Positions 41,867-50,807 of a stretch of DNA of 64,000 bases are shown here, piece after piece. Each line of letters starts with the position of its first letter. Positions within the stretch are counted from its first letter, which is position 1. Where the stretch lies: the NCBI GenBank assembly GCA_024280755.1, contig JAJRPN010000032.1, positions 16,095 through 80,094 of the forward strand. Reading direction: 5' to 3'. This DNA is from Planctomycetota bacterium (lineage in GTDB: Bacteria; Planctomycetota; Phycisphaerae; Phycisphaerales; UBA1924). The notes beneath the pieces were generated by a model. It made no database searches, was not told the DNA's origin, and was given only the letters and a program-made list of their open reading frames with translations. The position numbers and the translations under genes were made by a program.

Positions 41867-43486
41867 ATGACCTCCAAAGCACACGCTGAGGCTATCGCTC
41901 CCACCACGGACCTCGTCCGGGTTTCACGGGCGCTGGTCTCTGTTTCTGACAAAGCAGGCATCATCGAACTGGGCAAAATCCTCGCAGAGTTCAGCATCGA
42001 GATCATCTCAACCGGAGGCACCGCCACTACCCTCGCCAACGCCGGCGTTAAAGTCACCATGATCGATGAGGTCACCGGCTTCCCCGAGATGATGGACGGG
42101 CGGGTCAAAACACTTCATCCCAAAATTCACGGCGGGCTCCTGGCGAGGCGTGACCTGCCCGGGCATGTCCAGTCCATGGTCGATCACGATATCAAGCCGA
42201 TCGATCTCGTCATCGTGAATCTCTATCCGTTCGAAGCAACGATCGCCAAAGAGGGCGTTATCGACAGCGAAGCAATCGAGCAGATTGATATTGGTGGCCC
42301 ATCTATGGTTCGCTCGGCAGCGAAGAACCATGCCTCGGTCGCCGTCGTCACCGGCCCATCCCAATACGAAACACTCGTCTCCCAACTCAAAGCAAATATT
42401 GGACAAACCTCGTTCGCGTTTCGCAAAGAACTTGCTGCAGAAGCATTCGTCCAGACCGCAAGCTATGACGCGATGATCGCCAACTGGATGACCCGCGACG
42501 ATGAACAAGCCCCCGATACCCTCACACTGAGCTATCGCAAGGTTGACGATCTCCGCTATGGCGAAAACCCTCATCAATCCGCAGCCTCGTATCGTGCCAT
42601 CGGTGCCCCAATGGGAACGCTGATTGATGCCGAGCAGCTTCATGGCAAGCCGTTGAGTTTTAACAATCTCAACGACGCATCCGCTGCCCTCGAAACCGTC
42701 CGCGCCATCGCACGAGTCAAGGGCACCCAACACGCTGCGATCGTACTCAAGCACACCAACCCGTGCGGCGCAGCAAGTGCGCCAACCATCGCAGCTGCGA
42801 TTGATCGAGCGATTGCAGGCGATCCGATGGCAGCCTTTGGCGGCATCCTTGCCAGCTCGACCCAGATCAATCTCGCGGGCGCACAGCGAATCGCTGCTGA
42901 GGGAACCTTCTTCGAGGTGGTCATTGCGCCGTCCTACGCACCCGATGCCCTCGAACTACTCCAGCAACGCTGGAAGAACCTGCGCATCTTGGCGGTTGGT
43001 GATCAGGTGCCTTGGATCAACAGAGAGACCAAGTTCATCCCCGGCGGGTTGCTGGTGCAAGATCGAGATTTGGTCACGCCGATCCATGATCAATGGACCT
43101 ACCAGGCCGGTCCAAAGCCAACGAACGAACAACTTGATGCTACAGCCATGCTCGAAACGGTTTGCCGATCATTATCATCTAACGCGGTACTTCTTGGTGG
43201 TATTGACAACCAGAGCGTCCGGCTCTTTGGCGCCGGCGCTGGGCAGATGGATCGTGTTGCCTCGTGCCTCGGTGCAGTGCGCAAAGCTGGAGATTTGGTG
43301 AAGGGATCAATTGCATTGTCTGATGCGTTCTTCCCATTCCCCGATGGCCCACAGATTTTGATCGATGCGGGCGTCTCGATGATCGTCCACCCCGGAGGCT
43401 CAAAGCGTGACTCCGAAACCTTTGAACTCTGCGACCAACACAATGTCACCTGTATGACCACAGGCATCCGCCACTTCCGGCACTAA
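41867..43486 (+). CDS. purH: Bifunctional AICAR formyltransferase/IMP cyclohydrolase
   Basis: A 539-residue bifunctional enzyme for the last two steps of IMP synthesis. The N-terminal cyclohydrolase (MGS-like fold, about 15-160) shows ALVSVSDKAGI, ISTGGT, VTGFPEMMDGRVKTLHPK and DIGGPSMVRSAAKNH. The formyltransferase follows with RYGENPHQSA, FNNLNDASAALE, LKHTNPCGAA and a final FFPFPDGP...VHPGGSKRD. The start is the family-typical one at 41867; the frame is open further up, overlapping the previous gene. It probably forms an operon with the propeller gene. Confidence 0.95.
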   Translation: MTSKAHAEAIAPTTDLVRVSRALVSVSDKAGIIELGKILAEFSIEIISTGGTATTLANAGVKVTMIDEVTGFPEMMDGRVKTLHPKIHGGLLARRDLPGHVQSMVDHDIKPIDLVIVNLYPFEATIAKEGVIDSEAIEQIDIGGPSMVRSAAKNHASVAVVTGPSQYETLVSQLKANIGQTSFAFRKELAAEAFVQTASYDAMIANWMTRDDEQAPDTLTLSYRKVDDLRYGENPHQSAASYRAIGAPMGTLIDAEQLHGKPLSFNNLNDASAALETVRAIARVKGTQHAAIVLKHTNPCGAASAPTIAAAIDRAIAGDPMAAFGGILASSTQINLAGAQRIAAEGTFFEVVIAPSYAPDALELLQQRWKNLRILAVGDQVPWINRETKFIPGGLLVQDRDLVTPIHDQWTYQAGPKPTNEQLDATAMLETVCRSLSSNAVLLGGIDNQSVRLFGAGAGQMDRVASCLGAVRKAGDLVKGSIALSDAFFPFPDGPQILIDAGVSMIVHPGGSKRDSETFELCDQHNVTCMTTGIRHFRH

Positions 43487-43502
43487 GCCTTCGCTCGAAT
43501 CT

Positions 43503-43655
43503 CTGGGTGCCACTGCTTGACCGTCTTCGGCGCAGTCGGGTCTTTTCCTCACTGCGCCGGGTGCCATGCAGGTGACGAAGTCTCCTGCATGTCTTCTCGT
43601 GATCGCAAACAACTCAAGACATGCAGGAGCCGAAGACGGCTCCAACATGGCACCC
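43503..43655. repeat. Family B composite repeat B3
   Basis: It starts GGGTGCCACTGCTTGACCG and ends ATGGCACCC, the family B boundary words. The centre holds two further stems, GGCGCAGT...ACTGCGCC and GCATGTCTT...AAGACATGC, and a second internal GGGTGCCATGCAGG. It looks like two units joined, one inside or beside the other. It begins 17 bases after the purH stop. Confidence 0.82.
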
Positions 43656-43815
43656 AGAGCCAAACAAGAATGTGCATGAACACGCTTGGATATCGGAAGT
43701 TGCTATCGGGCATAAACCAGATTTCGACCCGTAAAGCCCGATCTTGAACGATCCATCATGCGATTACTCGCGTATAAGGTTGAAGAGAGGACCAAAAACT
43801 GGTAGATATAGATAT

Positions 43816-44616
43816 ATGGCCCGCAGACCCAAAGCATCAAAGTCCAAGCGGCCCGGCAAACGAACCGGATCGGGTAAGAACCGATCTGGGAAAACCAATG
43901 CTGGGAACGGGATCGGTGCCCACTCGATTGACGATCAAAATCCCGATCACATACTCGGCACCAGCGCTCTCTCAGCAGCTGGTGCCCTCCCCACCTTCAA
44001 CGACGGACTCGCTGCCAAGGTCTTGGTCCTCAACCGCAACTACCTCGCATCGCGTGTGATCTCGGCCAAACGAGCATTTATCCTCCTCGCGCGTGAAGCA
44101 GCAGAGGTGATTCACGCGGACGATGGCTCATTTGCAAACTACGATTTCATCACTTGGGCAGAACTCTCGCAGCTTCAAAAAGAGTTCGAGCCCGACAACT
44201 ACGATTGGGTAAAAACCGTCCGCTTCGAGATCGCAGTCCCACGCATCATTCGACTCACCGGCTACGACAAACTCCCACAACAACGCGTCAAGCTTAATCG
44301 CCGAAACCTCTTCGCACGCGATCATAACCAATGCCAATACTGCGGCAGCCGATTCCCGACTTCAGAACTCTCGATTGATCATGTTGTTCCACGCACACAA
44401 AGCGGCCCAGACACTTGGACCAACTTAGTCTGCTCGTGTATCCGATGCAACTCGCGCAAAGGCGGACGCACGCCGACACAGGCCAACATGAAACTGATCC
44501 GCAAGCCGATCCAGCCAAAGCGGAACCCACTGATCTCGGTCAAACTCACCAACGAAAAATACGCCTCGTGGAAGGTCTTCCTCGACGAAGCGTATTGGTC
44601 AGTTGAGTTGCGATAA
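43816..44616 (+). CDS. HNH endonuclease-fold protein
   Basis: A 266-residue protein with a basic, disordered N-terminus (about 1-35, rich in Lys/Arg/Gly) and a C-terminal HNH domain. CQYC and CIRC are the zinc-binding cysteine pairs, LSIDHVVPR has the catalytic His and TWTNLVC the Asn region. The centre (VLVLNRNYLASRVISAKRA) matches the HNH proteins found as housekeeping-like genes in many bacteria. A nicking or repair role is possible but not shown. There is no methylase, toxin or phage gene beside it. Confidence 0.85.
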   Translation: MARRPKASKSKRPGKRTGSGKNRSGKTNAGNGIGAHSIDDQNPDHILGTSALSAAGALPTFNDGLAAKVLVLNRNYLASRVISAKRAFILLAREAAEVIHADDGSFANYDFITWAELSQLQKEFEPDNYDWVKTVRFEIAVPRIIRLTGYDKLPQQRVKLNRRNLFARDHNQCQYCGSRFPTSELSIDHVVPRTQSGPDTWTNLVCSCIRCNSRKGGRTPTQANMKLIRKPIQPKRNPLISVKLTNEKYASWKVFLDEAYWSVELR

Positions 44617-44625
44617 ATTCTGGTT

Positions 44626-45291
44626 TTAGTCACCCGAGTGGACAGAGCCGTCGAGAAATGCGATGTTGGCTCCAGTTCGATCGCCCGGCACAATACTCGA
44701 CCATCGGTCTCGATCGACATGGAAGGGACGGAAATCCGAAAACACCGGCAACCCCCTCGGATAAGTCCGCCCAATCTGTTGCGGCTGAGTGTACAAATCA
44801 AGTATGTATGTCATGTCACTCCGAACCCACTCTCCAGGCTCTGCCGTCACCTGCATAAACGATGACGGCTGATACACATAACTGAATCCGGTATGCACAC
44901 CATATACGCGATCCGATGGACACATAAACGGATCGATCCGTTCGATCTCTTCACCCATCACACCCGTTGGCATCACCACATCCAAGTAGGACGACAACGC
45001 CAGATATGGCTCAGGTTCATCGACCGTGGGATAAATAACTGTCACCCACGGAATATCCCCGCGATTGTCATCCCGGTACATCTGCAACCCGGTAACAAGT
45101 GAGCGAAGATTCGCCTTGCAACGAACACTCCGCGCGGATTCAATCGTCCCGCTTATCGCAGGCATGAGAATCCCGATCAGAATCGCGATAATACCAATCG
45201 CGACCAATAACTCAACCAAGGTGAATCCACAATAAGACCTCCCAGAGTACATCGATCTTTGGCTTGGCCGACTATTCATCACCCTGCACAT
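44626..45291 (-). CDS. Planctomycete-type pseudopilin with H-X9-DG-like C-terminus
   Basis: A 221-residue protein with prepilin signal CGFTLVELLVAIGIIAILIG (Gly before Phe, Glu at +5) and a stalk helix. The C-terminal ANIAFLDGSVHSGD is the DG block typical of the abundant planctomycete DUF1559-like pseudopilins. An AAGGA site seven bases before ATG 45291 sets the start, inside the last codons of the upstream gene. It is the last gene of a four-gene minus-strand group of small envelope proteins. Confidence 0.85.
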   Translation of the reverse strand: MCRVMNSRPSQRSMYSGRSYCGFTLVELLVAIGIIAILIGILMPAISGTIESARSVRCKANLRSLVTGLQMYRDDNRGDIPWVTVIYPTVDEPEPYLALSSYLDVVMPTGVMGEEIERIDPFMCPSDRVYGVHTGFSYVYQPSSFMQVTAEPGEWVRSDMTYILDLYTQPQQIGRTYPRGLPVFSDFRPFHVDRDRWSSIVPGDRTGANIAFLDGSVHSGD

Positions 45292-45541
45292 CAGATATTC
45301 CTTGGGTTTGAATCCTCGCTGTCTCGATCCTGACCTGGCGTGCTTTTTCTTCGCATGGCGGACAATCGCTCTCCGACCCGCCTTCAACAAAGCTTGCAGC
45401 AGCCTTCCGCTGAGCCAATGTATCAGCAATCGCCCGCCCGCCACCTGAAATTAGTATCGAAAATGCTAAAAGCACAAACACACACGAAATCAGCACCCCA
45501 TCAAAGATCTTTGACGACTTCCTCTTTGCTTGCTCGCTCAT
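45272..45541 (-). CDS. Small single-pass membrane protein
   Basis: An 89-residue protein with one hydrophobic helix (about 14-33) after a basic N-terminus. The outer part is short and contains DCPPCEEKARQ, a CxxC pair reminiscent of a redox or metal site but with no other support. Its start overlaps the stop of the gene before it (ATGA) and its end overlaps the pseudopilin start, which argues that it is a real, translated gene. No family was recognised. Confidence 0.65.
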   Translation of the reverse strand: MSEQAKRKSSKIFDGVLISCVFVLLAFSILISGGGRAIADTLAQRKAAASFVEGGSESDCPPCEEKARQVRIETARIQTQGISDVQGDE

Positions 45542-46194
45542 TCGTGCGTCTCACCTTCGAGAATAAAGGTGCCTCGGGCCTTGAGTTGGCGTTTTATATT
45601 TGCAGCGACACTGGGCCCATACCTATCAAAGTATGTACGGGGATGTATATAAATATCCATCAGCCGATCTCGGATCGGCCCGGGTGTGTCGGCAAGCCCT
45701 GATCGCATCACATGAACCGCTGCAAAGTTGAAACTGTCAAAGCTTTCCGTCTGATACAGACCCGCCATCAACTGATCGATCAAAATCTGGCGTTGGTCTT
45801 CATCAATCGGAGCATCCGCATTGAACCGCTCGGCAATCGCGGAGAGTGCATCGTAATGGCCCAAGACCAACTCGAGGAGCCCGACATCAAAGTTTTCGCC
45901 CGTTCTTACCTGATCGTCACGAATAGGTGGTATATCAATAAAACGAAGCAACTCGCCAACCTCGCGCGATGACCAGTTCGGAGCATGAAGCAGGTCGGAC
46001 ATGATGTAGTTAGAGTCCGTTTGATACTGAACGGAAAGATCCGATTCCTCTCGCACTTCAAGCGTTAAGGGCGCACCAAGTTTATGCTTCCACAAAGGCG
46101 TTGCTTTGAAATGGTAATAGCGAAGACCCACAGTGCCTACAATATACGCCAGCAATAAAACAACGGTCGCCAACAAAACCCTTCGTATACTCAT
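45538..46194 (-). CDS. Membrane-anchored protein of unknown function
   Basis: A 218-residue protein with an N-terminal helix (about 5-27) and an external, mainly helical domain. Recognisable features are only general: DLLHAPNWSSREVGELLRF and QRQILIDQLMAGLYQTESFD look like amphipathic helices. It contains no cysteine. It is the second gene of the small envelope group and is translationally coupled to the next gene. Its function is unknown. Confidence 0.72.
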   Translation of the reverse strand: MSIRRVLLATVVLLLAYIVGTVGLRYYHFKATPLWKHKLGAPLTLEVREESDLSVQYQTDSNYIMSDLLHAPNWSSREVGELLRFIDIPPIRDDQVRTGENFDVGLLELVLGHYDALSAIAERFNADAPIDEDQRQILIDQLMAGLYQTESFDSFNFAAVHVMRSGLADTPGPIRDRLMDIYIHPRTYFDRYGPSVAANIKRQLKARGTFILEGETHE

Positions 46195-46251
46195 CGCTTC
46201 GCCTTTCTTGGCTATGTCTTATCTACGGTTTAACTCCGACAACATTTCAGT

Positions 46252-46542
46252 TCATGCCAATATCCGTATCAAGACCCTATCCCAGAAAGATGGCGCATTA
46301 AACACCGCTTGTGCACAAAAAGCTTGGCAGTCTAAAAGCCCGCCTACTGGTGCGGTGCGAGTGCAGCAGCGGTCGCAAGCAACGCGGCTCGTCACATTCG
46401 CTGCAGGCCCACAATTCGCCCCACCCCATTGCCACCCCGGCGTCCCGCATGCCGGCGGAGCCGCCGGACTGCACGCCAACGCGATCCCGGTCACTGCTGC
46501 CAATACAAATACCGCGGGGCCATTTCCAATTCGCTTTTTCAT
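46252..46542 (-). CDS. Small cysteine-rich lipoprotein
   Basis: A 96-residue protein with a signal peptide whose lipobox candidate is IALAC at about residue 24. The mature part has seven more cysteines, in PACG, ANCG, VACDRCC, DCQ and FCAQ contexts, and a Gly/Pro/Trp-rich start. Such spacing suggests disulfides rather than a known metal site. It is the first gene of the group that ends in the pseudopilin. No family was recognised. Confidence 0.62.
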   Translation of the reverse strand: MKKRIGNGPAVFVLAAVTGIALACSPAAPPACGTPGWQWGGANCGPAANVTSRVACDRCCTRTAPVGGLLDCQAFCAQAVFNAPSFWDRVLIRILA

Positions 46543-46643
46543 TTTTATATCCCTTCGTTTTTCGTGAACATCTTACATAACACAGACTACCCCTCCCCCC
46601 GAAGAGTTGTCAAGTAAGATCCTACGAAAAAACAAACAAGATT

Positions 46644-46937
46644 TTATACCAACCCATCAGCCTTCGTTGCAAGCTCGAAGTCTTTTTGGGTTATCCCACT
46701 GGCATCATGCGTCGAAACCGTCAGCGTGACTTTGTTATAGCGGATCAACATATCTGGGTGATGCTGGACCTGCTCGGCGTACTCGGCGATCGCGTTGACG
46801 AACTTCATTGAAGTAATAAAGTCATCAAACGCAAAGGTCCGTTGGATCTGGTTATTGAGCTCGATCCATTCGGAATGGGTTTCGAGAGCAGCTGCTATCT
46901 GCTCTTCGCTCATCTTGATCAATGCTTGTTCGGTCAT
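46644..46937 (-). CDS. phhB: Pterin-4a-carbinolamine dehydratase
   Basis: A 97-residue enzyme that dehydrates 4a-hydroxytetrahydropterin, recycling the cofactor used by phenylalanine hydroxylase. The key motif EYAEQVQHHPDML and the later LTVSTHDASGITQKDFELA contain the conserved histidines. AGGAGG lies six bases before ATG 46937. Its start faces the glutamyl-Q tRNA synthetase gene on the other strand. The matching hydroxylase is at 10974-11894. Confidence 0.93.
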   Translation of the reverse strand: MTEQALIKMSEEQIAAALETHSEWIELNNQIQRTFAFDDFITSMKFVNAIAEYAEQVQHHPDMLIRYNKVTLTVSTHDASGITQKDFELATKADGLV

Positions 46938-47020
46938 CGGCTCCTCCTGTGAGCGTGGATTTTGTACAGATTTCCGTCATCAACGGTTGCCCCGAGCATC
47001 CAGTGTACCCACAATCACCC

Positions 47021-48031
47021 GTGCATGATCCCACAATTCAAAATCTAAGGGCATCTTCCCCACCAACCCCAACCACTCGGCTCGCCCCGTCTCCAACCGG
47101 ATCGCTCCATCTAGGCAATGCCTTTGCATTTGTGATTAACTGGGCACTTGCCCGTAAACACGGATGGCACACCGCCTTACGAATCGAAGACCTCGACACA
47201 TCAAGGGTCAAATCAGGCGTTATCGATCAAACGATCCGCACGCTCGAATGGCTCGGGCTCGATTGGGACTCTGGGCCAACCACTCAATCTGGGGATATCC
47301 CTCGCTATCAACACGCGATGGACACCCTTGCCCAAGCTGGGCATGTCTATCCATGCGAACTCACCCGCACCCAGATCGAGCAGGCAGCTTCGGCTCCCCA
47401 CACCGGATCTGCTGATGCGCATGCAATACATGAAGTCCGATTCAACCCAGATCTCCGCCCTTCTCAGATCCCATCAGCCTTCGATGATGCCGATGGTGCG
47501 GATGATGCGGGCACCAACTGGCGTTTTTGGGTTCAACCAGGATCAATCGAGTTCACAGACACCCATATGGGGTGCCAATCCTTCGATATTGACACGCTTC
47601 TGGGTGATTTCGTCGTCTGGACCAAACGCACAACCCCGAGCTATCAGCTCGCGGTCGTGGTTGATGATGCTGCTGCTGGCGTAACGCAGGTTGTCCGAGG
47701 CAACGATCTGCTCGATTCGGCAGCCCGCCAACTGATGCTCTATCGTGCGCTCGGGATCACCCAAGAACCTACTTATACACATCTGCCTTTAATCCGAGGG
47801 ATAGACGGACGCCGACTCGCCAAACGCCACGGCGACACACGCATCGAATCGTATTCAAACTCGGGCACCTCCAACGAACGCGTCATCGGGCTTCTTGGCT
47901 ATTGGAGCAAGATCACCCAAGAAAGATCGCCAATGTCAATTCTTGAGTTCCAAGAACGCTTCACACTCGATACACTCCCCACTGACGACATTGTTTTTAC
48001 CCCCGAGGACGACGCATGGCTTCGATCATAA
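47021..48031 (+). CDS. gluQ: Glutamyl-Q tRNA(Asp) synthetase-like protein
   Basis: A protein of about 336 residues related to the catalytic part of glutamyl-tRNA synthetase without an anticodon-binding domain, as in GluQ-RS, which attaches glutamate to queuosine in tRNA(Asp). The HIGH-like motif is APSPTGSLHLGNAF, followed by RIEDLDTSRV; the KMSK-like motif is RRLAKRHGD. The zinc site of GluQ-RS (CxC...Y...C) is not intact: only VYPCEL is present. The start is uncertain; GTG 47021 has no clear ribosome site. The 3' end overlaps the DUF192 gene by 16 bases. Confidence 0.82.
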   Translation: MHDPTIQNLRASSPPTPTTRLAPSPTGSLHLGNAFAFVINWALARKHGWHTALRIEDLDTSRVKSGVIDQTIRTLEWLGLDWDSGPTTQSGDIPRYQHAMDTLAQAGHVYPCELTRTQIEQAASAPHTGSADAHAIHEVRFNPDLRPSQIPSAFDDADGADDAGTNWRFWVQPGSIEFTDTHMGCQSFDIDTLLGDFVVWTKRTTPSYQLAVVVDDAAAGVTQVVRGNDLLDSAARQLMLYRALGITQEPTYTHLPLIRGIDGRRLAKRHGDTRIESYSNSGTSNERVIGLLGYWSKITQERSPMSILEFQERFTLDTLPTDDIVFTPEDDAWLRS

Positions 48032-48528
48032 CCAACCGACTTCTACTCATACTCTCCTTGATGCTAGCGACCACGCTCGTCGGGTGTTCCAAGCCTGCGA
48101 TCATCGACGGCGTGTTGCCTGTCGAGATCTCAGGCAAAACCTTTCAACTTGAGATCGTTGCAGACGACGATACCCGCAACCTCGGGCTTGGCGGGCGAAA
48201 AGAACTCGACGCAGATAAAGGCATGATCTTCTCGTTCATCGATTCAAAGATCCGCAACTTCGTGATGCGTGATTGCTCCATCGACATCGACATTATCTTT
48301 CTTGATAGTGCTGGTCGGATTACCGCGATGCACCACATGCCCACCGAAGCCCCACGCACCAAAGATGAAACACAGCTTGAGTATGAGACGCGACTGCGCC
48401 GATACTCTTCACGCTTCAATGCCCAGTATGCGATCGAACTTGTGGGAGGCATGCTCGAATCTCTCGATCTTGAGGATGGTCAACAGATCAAGTTTGATAT
48501 CGAGTACCTTCAACAGATTTCGAGATAG
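48016..48528 (+). CDS. DUF192 lipoprotein
   Basis: A 170-residue protein with a lipoprotein signal ending in TLVGC (about residue 24) and a DUF192 domain: LGLGGRKELDADKGMIFSF, NFVMRDCSIDIDIIFLD and YAIELVGG. The family has a small beta-barrel fold and no settled biochemical function. A longer-than-usual loop (about 110-135) with many charged residues lies before the last strands. It overlaps the previous gene by 16 bases, which suggests coupling. Confidence 0.87.
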   Translation: MASIITNRLLLILSLMLATTLVGCSKPAIIDGVLPVEISGKTFQLEIVADDDTRNLGLGGRKELDADKGMIFSFIDSKIRNFVMRDCSIDIDIIFLDSAGRITAMHHMPTEAPRTKDETQLEYETRLRRYSSRFNAQYAIELVGGMLESLDLEDGQQIKFDIEYLQQISR

Positions 48529-48770
48529 GAAGACCACACGCTGATACACGACCAGCGTATTACCGGAGCATATTGCATATGCTGCCCGGCACAACCGCGC
48601 TGATCGGTGTGGATCATCTATCCTCACTGCCCATAACCCGCCAAAGGCGCAGTTTTTGCCCAAAGTGTCAATCTGGTCAACCGCTCTGACGATCTGATTC
48701 ATATCACGATCATGACCAAACGCTGCACGAGGAGTGCATCGGCCAAGTCATCCGGGATAAGGAGCTGCGG

Positions 48771-50054
48771 GTGGGACTACGCATTGCAACAAACAAACCG
48801 AGTGGACCGAGTATTCTCGTCGCCAGTTCAAGCGAGCTGGGCTTTGAAGCCCAGCCAGATCCGCACCTGAGCATCATCAAAGCCCAGCTCGATCAGCGAG
48901 GCATCGGGATCAAATATATCTCGATCGATCAGATGCTCAAGATTGAGCCTAAGAAATCAGCAGCCCAAACCCCGGTGCTTATTGTGCTCTCCGAGCATGA
49001 TTCAGACTCAACCATCAATGCGCTCGCTGACCAGCTTCTCGAACACCTCTCACCAGCACTCGTCCTTCTCCCAAGTTCTCACACCCACGCCTCAATGATG
49101 CTTCGATCGCATGGAATTATGTGCGAATCGCTCGATGTTGACCCTGTGCATGCTTCGATCATCCTGTGGACATTGGCTCAGCGTCAGCCTGCGATTCAAC
49201 AGCTCTCGATGGATCTTCGTATCACCGAGATGTCGGTCAACTCGGTGCACACCGAGATCAACAAACTCCACGAGGAACTCCAGACCGCTGCGTGTATCCA
49301 ACGCGAGTACATGCCCAGCGAACTGCCCACAATCGAAGGCATCGACATGGGGATCATCTATCGCCCGGCATCGTATGTCTCGGGCGATATTTATGATGTG
49401 ATTGAGCTCGATGAAGACCACACCGGATTCTTCCTCGCCGATGCGGTCGGGCACGGCGTGCCCGCTGCGCTCATGACGATGGTCATCACCCAAGGGCTTC
49501 GTAAGATCGATGGCAAGGGTGACAAAGCCCACATTGTCGAGCCAAGCGAAGCCCTGCGTCGGCTCAACAACACCATGACCGAACACGCTGGCGAACAAGC
49601 ACGATTCGCGACAGCCGTCTATGCCATCCATAACAAACGCACCAACACGATCACGGTCGCAGGCGCAGGGCATCCGCCTTCATTGCTTGTGCGATCTGAA
49701 TCTGGCGATGTTGAGCATCTTGAATCTGATGGCCCGTTGCTTGGGGTCTTCCCCGATGTCGAGTTTGGTCAAGAGACCATTACGATGCGTCCTGGCGATG
49801 TGTTTATTATGTATTCCGATGGCTTTGAAGTCGCCTTCCCCAATAAGGACGCGATCGGCGACGAACGCAAACGCCCAACGCTCACCTATCTCAAAGAACT
49901 CGCCGACGCGGGTTCAGGGATAGAAACCTTGGCCGGCGCGATCGCTACGCTTGAATCTCATCTTGACAACCAGAGCGGATCACTGCACCAGCCCGACGAT
50001 ATCACCGCGTTGTTCCTCGCGAGCGTCGGATCGTTGAGCTCTACAGAATCTTGA
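48771..50054 (+). CDS. RsbU/SpoIIE-type PP2C serine phosphatase
   Basis: A 427-residue protein. The C-terminal 240 residues are a SpoIIE-like phosphatase: SYVSGDIYDV, FFLADAVGHGVPAAL, AGAGHPPSLL, MYSDGFE and PDDITALFL give the metal-binding aspartates. The N-terminal 120 residues look like a receiver-type alpha/beta domain (ILVASSSELGFE, VLIVLSEHDS) without a clear phospho-acceptor. A coiled segment joins them (about 145-180). GTG 48771 has AAGGAG upstream. It would dephosphorylate an anti-sigma antagonist such as the STAS protein encoded 750 bases further on, in the opposite strand. Confidence 0.87.
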   Translation: MGLRIATNKPSGPSILVASSSELGFEAQPDPHLSIIKAQLDQRGIGIKYISIDQMLKIEPKKSAAQTPVLIVLSEHDSDSTINALADQLLEHLSPALVLLPSSHTHASMMLRSHGIMCESLDVDPVHASIILWTLAQRQPAIQQLSMDLRITEMSVNSVHTEINKLHEELQTAACIQREYMPSELPTIEGIDMGIIYRPASYVSGDIYDVIELDEDHTGFFLADAVGHGVPAALMTMVITQGLRKIDGKGDKAHIVEPSEALRRLNNTMTEHAGEQARFATAVYAIHNKRTNTITVAGAGHPPSLLVRSESGDVEHLESDGPLLGVFPDVEFGQETITMRPGDVFIMYSDGFEVAFPNKDAIGDERKRPTLTYLKELADAGSGIETLAGAIATLESHLDNQSGSLHQPDDITALFLASVGSLSSTES

Positions 50055-50057
50055 ACA

Positions 50058-50786
50058 TCACCCGCCTTGGGTTGCACAAGCTTCTGGATCGAGCGCACAA
50101 AGGATCGCTTCTTCTTTGCCATAGACCGTAAGCACATCGTCGGCGAGGATCTCGGTCGTCGAATGCGTCGCACCAAGATATTCGCCCGTTGCCCGCATAA
50201 TTCCCAACACAAGCACTCCTTCGAGGCTGAGCTTTGCGCCAGCGAGTGTTCGTCCAACCAACGGATGATCGTGCTCGATTTCAACTTGCATCACCGCGAA
50301 CCCATCACGAGAACGGAGCACCGTCTCGTAATCCATCGCATGGACACCCTGGAACTTCTTGAGAGATACTTCGATGATCCGTTCGAGAATCCGCTTGACG
50401 ATCTTGAGTCGAAAGATTGTACCAACGACTACGATACCACCGAGAATCAATCCCAGCTTGACTAAAAATGCGCTCGAACCCTCGAACGGGATCAACTCGT
50501 CAATCCAGTCGGGTTCATTCTGCACGAAGGTAATAATCACGGTACTGAGCGCGCCGGTGAGCCCGATGTTGCCGCCGATGATTAGGTGTGATGCGATGCG
50601 CCTTCGTGTCGGATGCGAAACGATCATCTCGGCTTCGCTGGTCGTGAACCCAACACCAAAGAAGCACGACACCGCCTGAAACTCGGCGACATCACGCGAA
50701 AGCCCAGTCATCATCAACGCGGTTGCCCCGATACGAACAACCATTAACGCAACCGCCACGATGACCAACAAAACCAACAGAGGCAT
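50058..50786 (-). CDS. Membrane protein with C-terminal TrkA_C domain
   Basis: A 242-residue protein with membrane helices at about 1-28, 66-88 and 105-128 and a cytoplasmic TrkA_C (RCK_C) domain at about 155-235 (VEIEHDHPLVGRTLAGAKL...EILADDVLTVYGKEEAI). TrkA_C domains bind regulatory ligands in potassium channels and other transporters. No ion-selective pore motif was seen, so it is probably not a channel itself. It follows the STAS gene by 21 bases on the same strand, and its stop lies four bases from that of the phosphatase. Confidence 0.8.
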   Translation of the reverse strand: MPLLVLLVIVAVALMVVRIGATALMMTGLSRDVAEFQAVSCFFGVGFTTSEAEMIVSHPTRRRIASHLIIGGNIGLTGALSTVIITFVQNEPDWIDELIPFEGSSAFLVKLGLILGGIVVVGTIFRLKIVKRILERIIEVSLKKFQGVHAMDYETVLRSRDGFAVMQVEIEHDHPLVGRTLAGAKLSLEGVLVLGIMRATGEYLGATHSTTEILADDVLTVYGKEEAILCALDPEACATQGG

Positions 50787-50807
50787 CGCGTTCCCTTCTG
50801 GGCTGGG

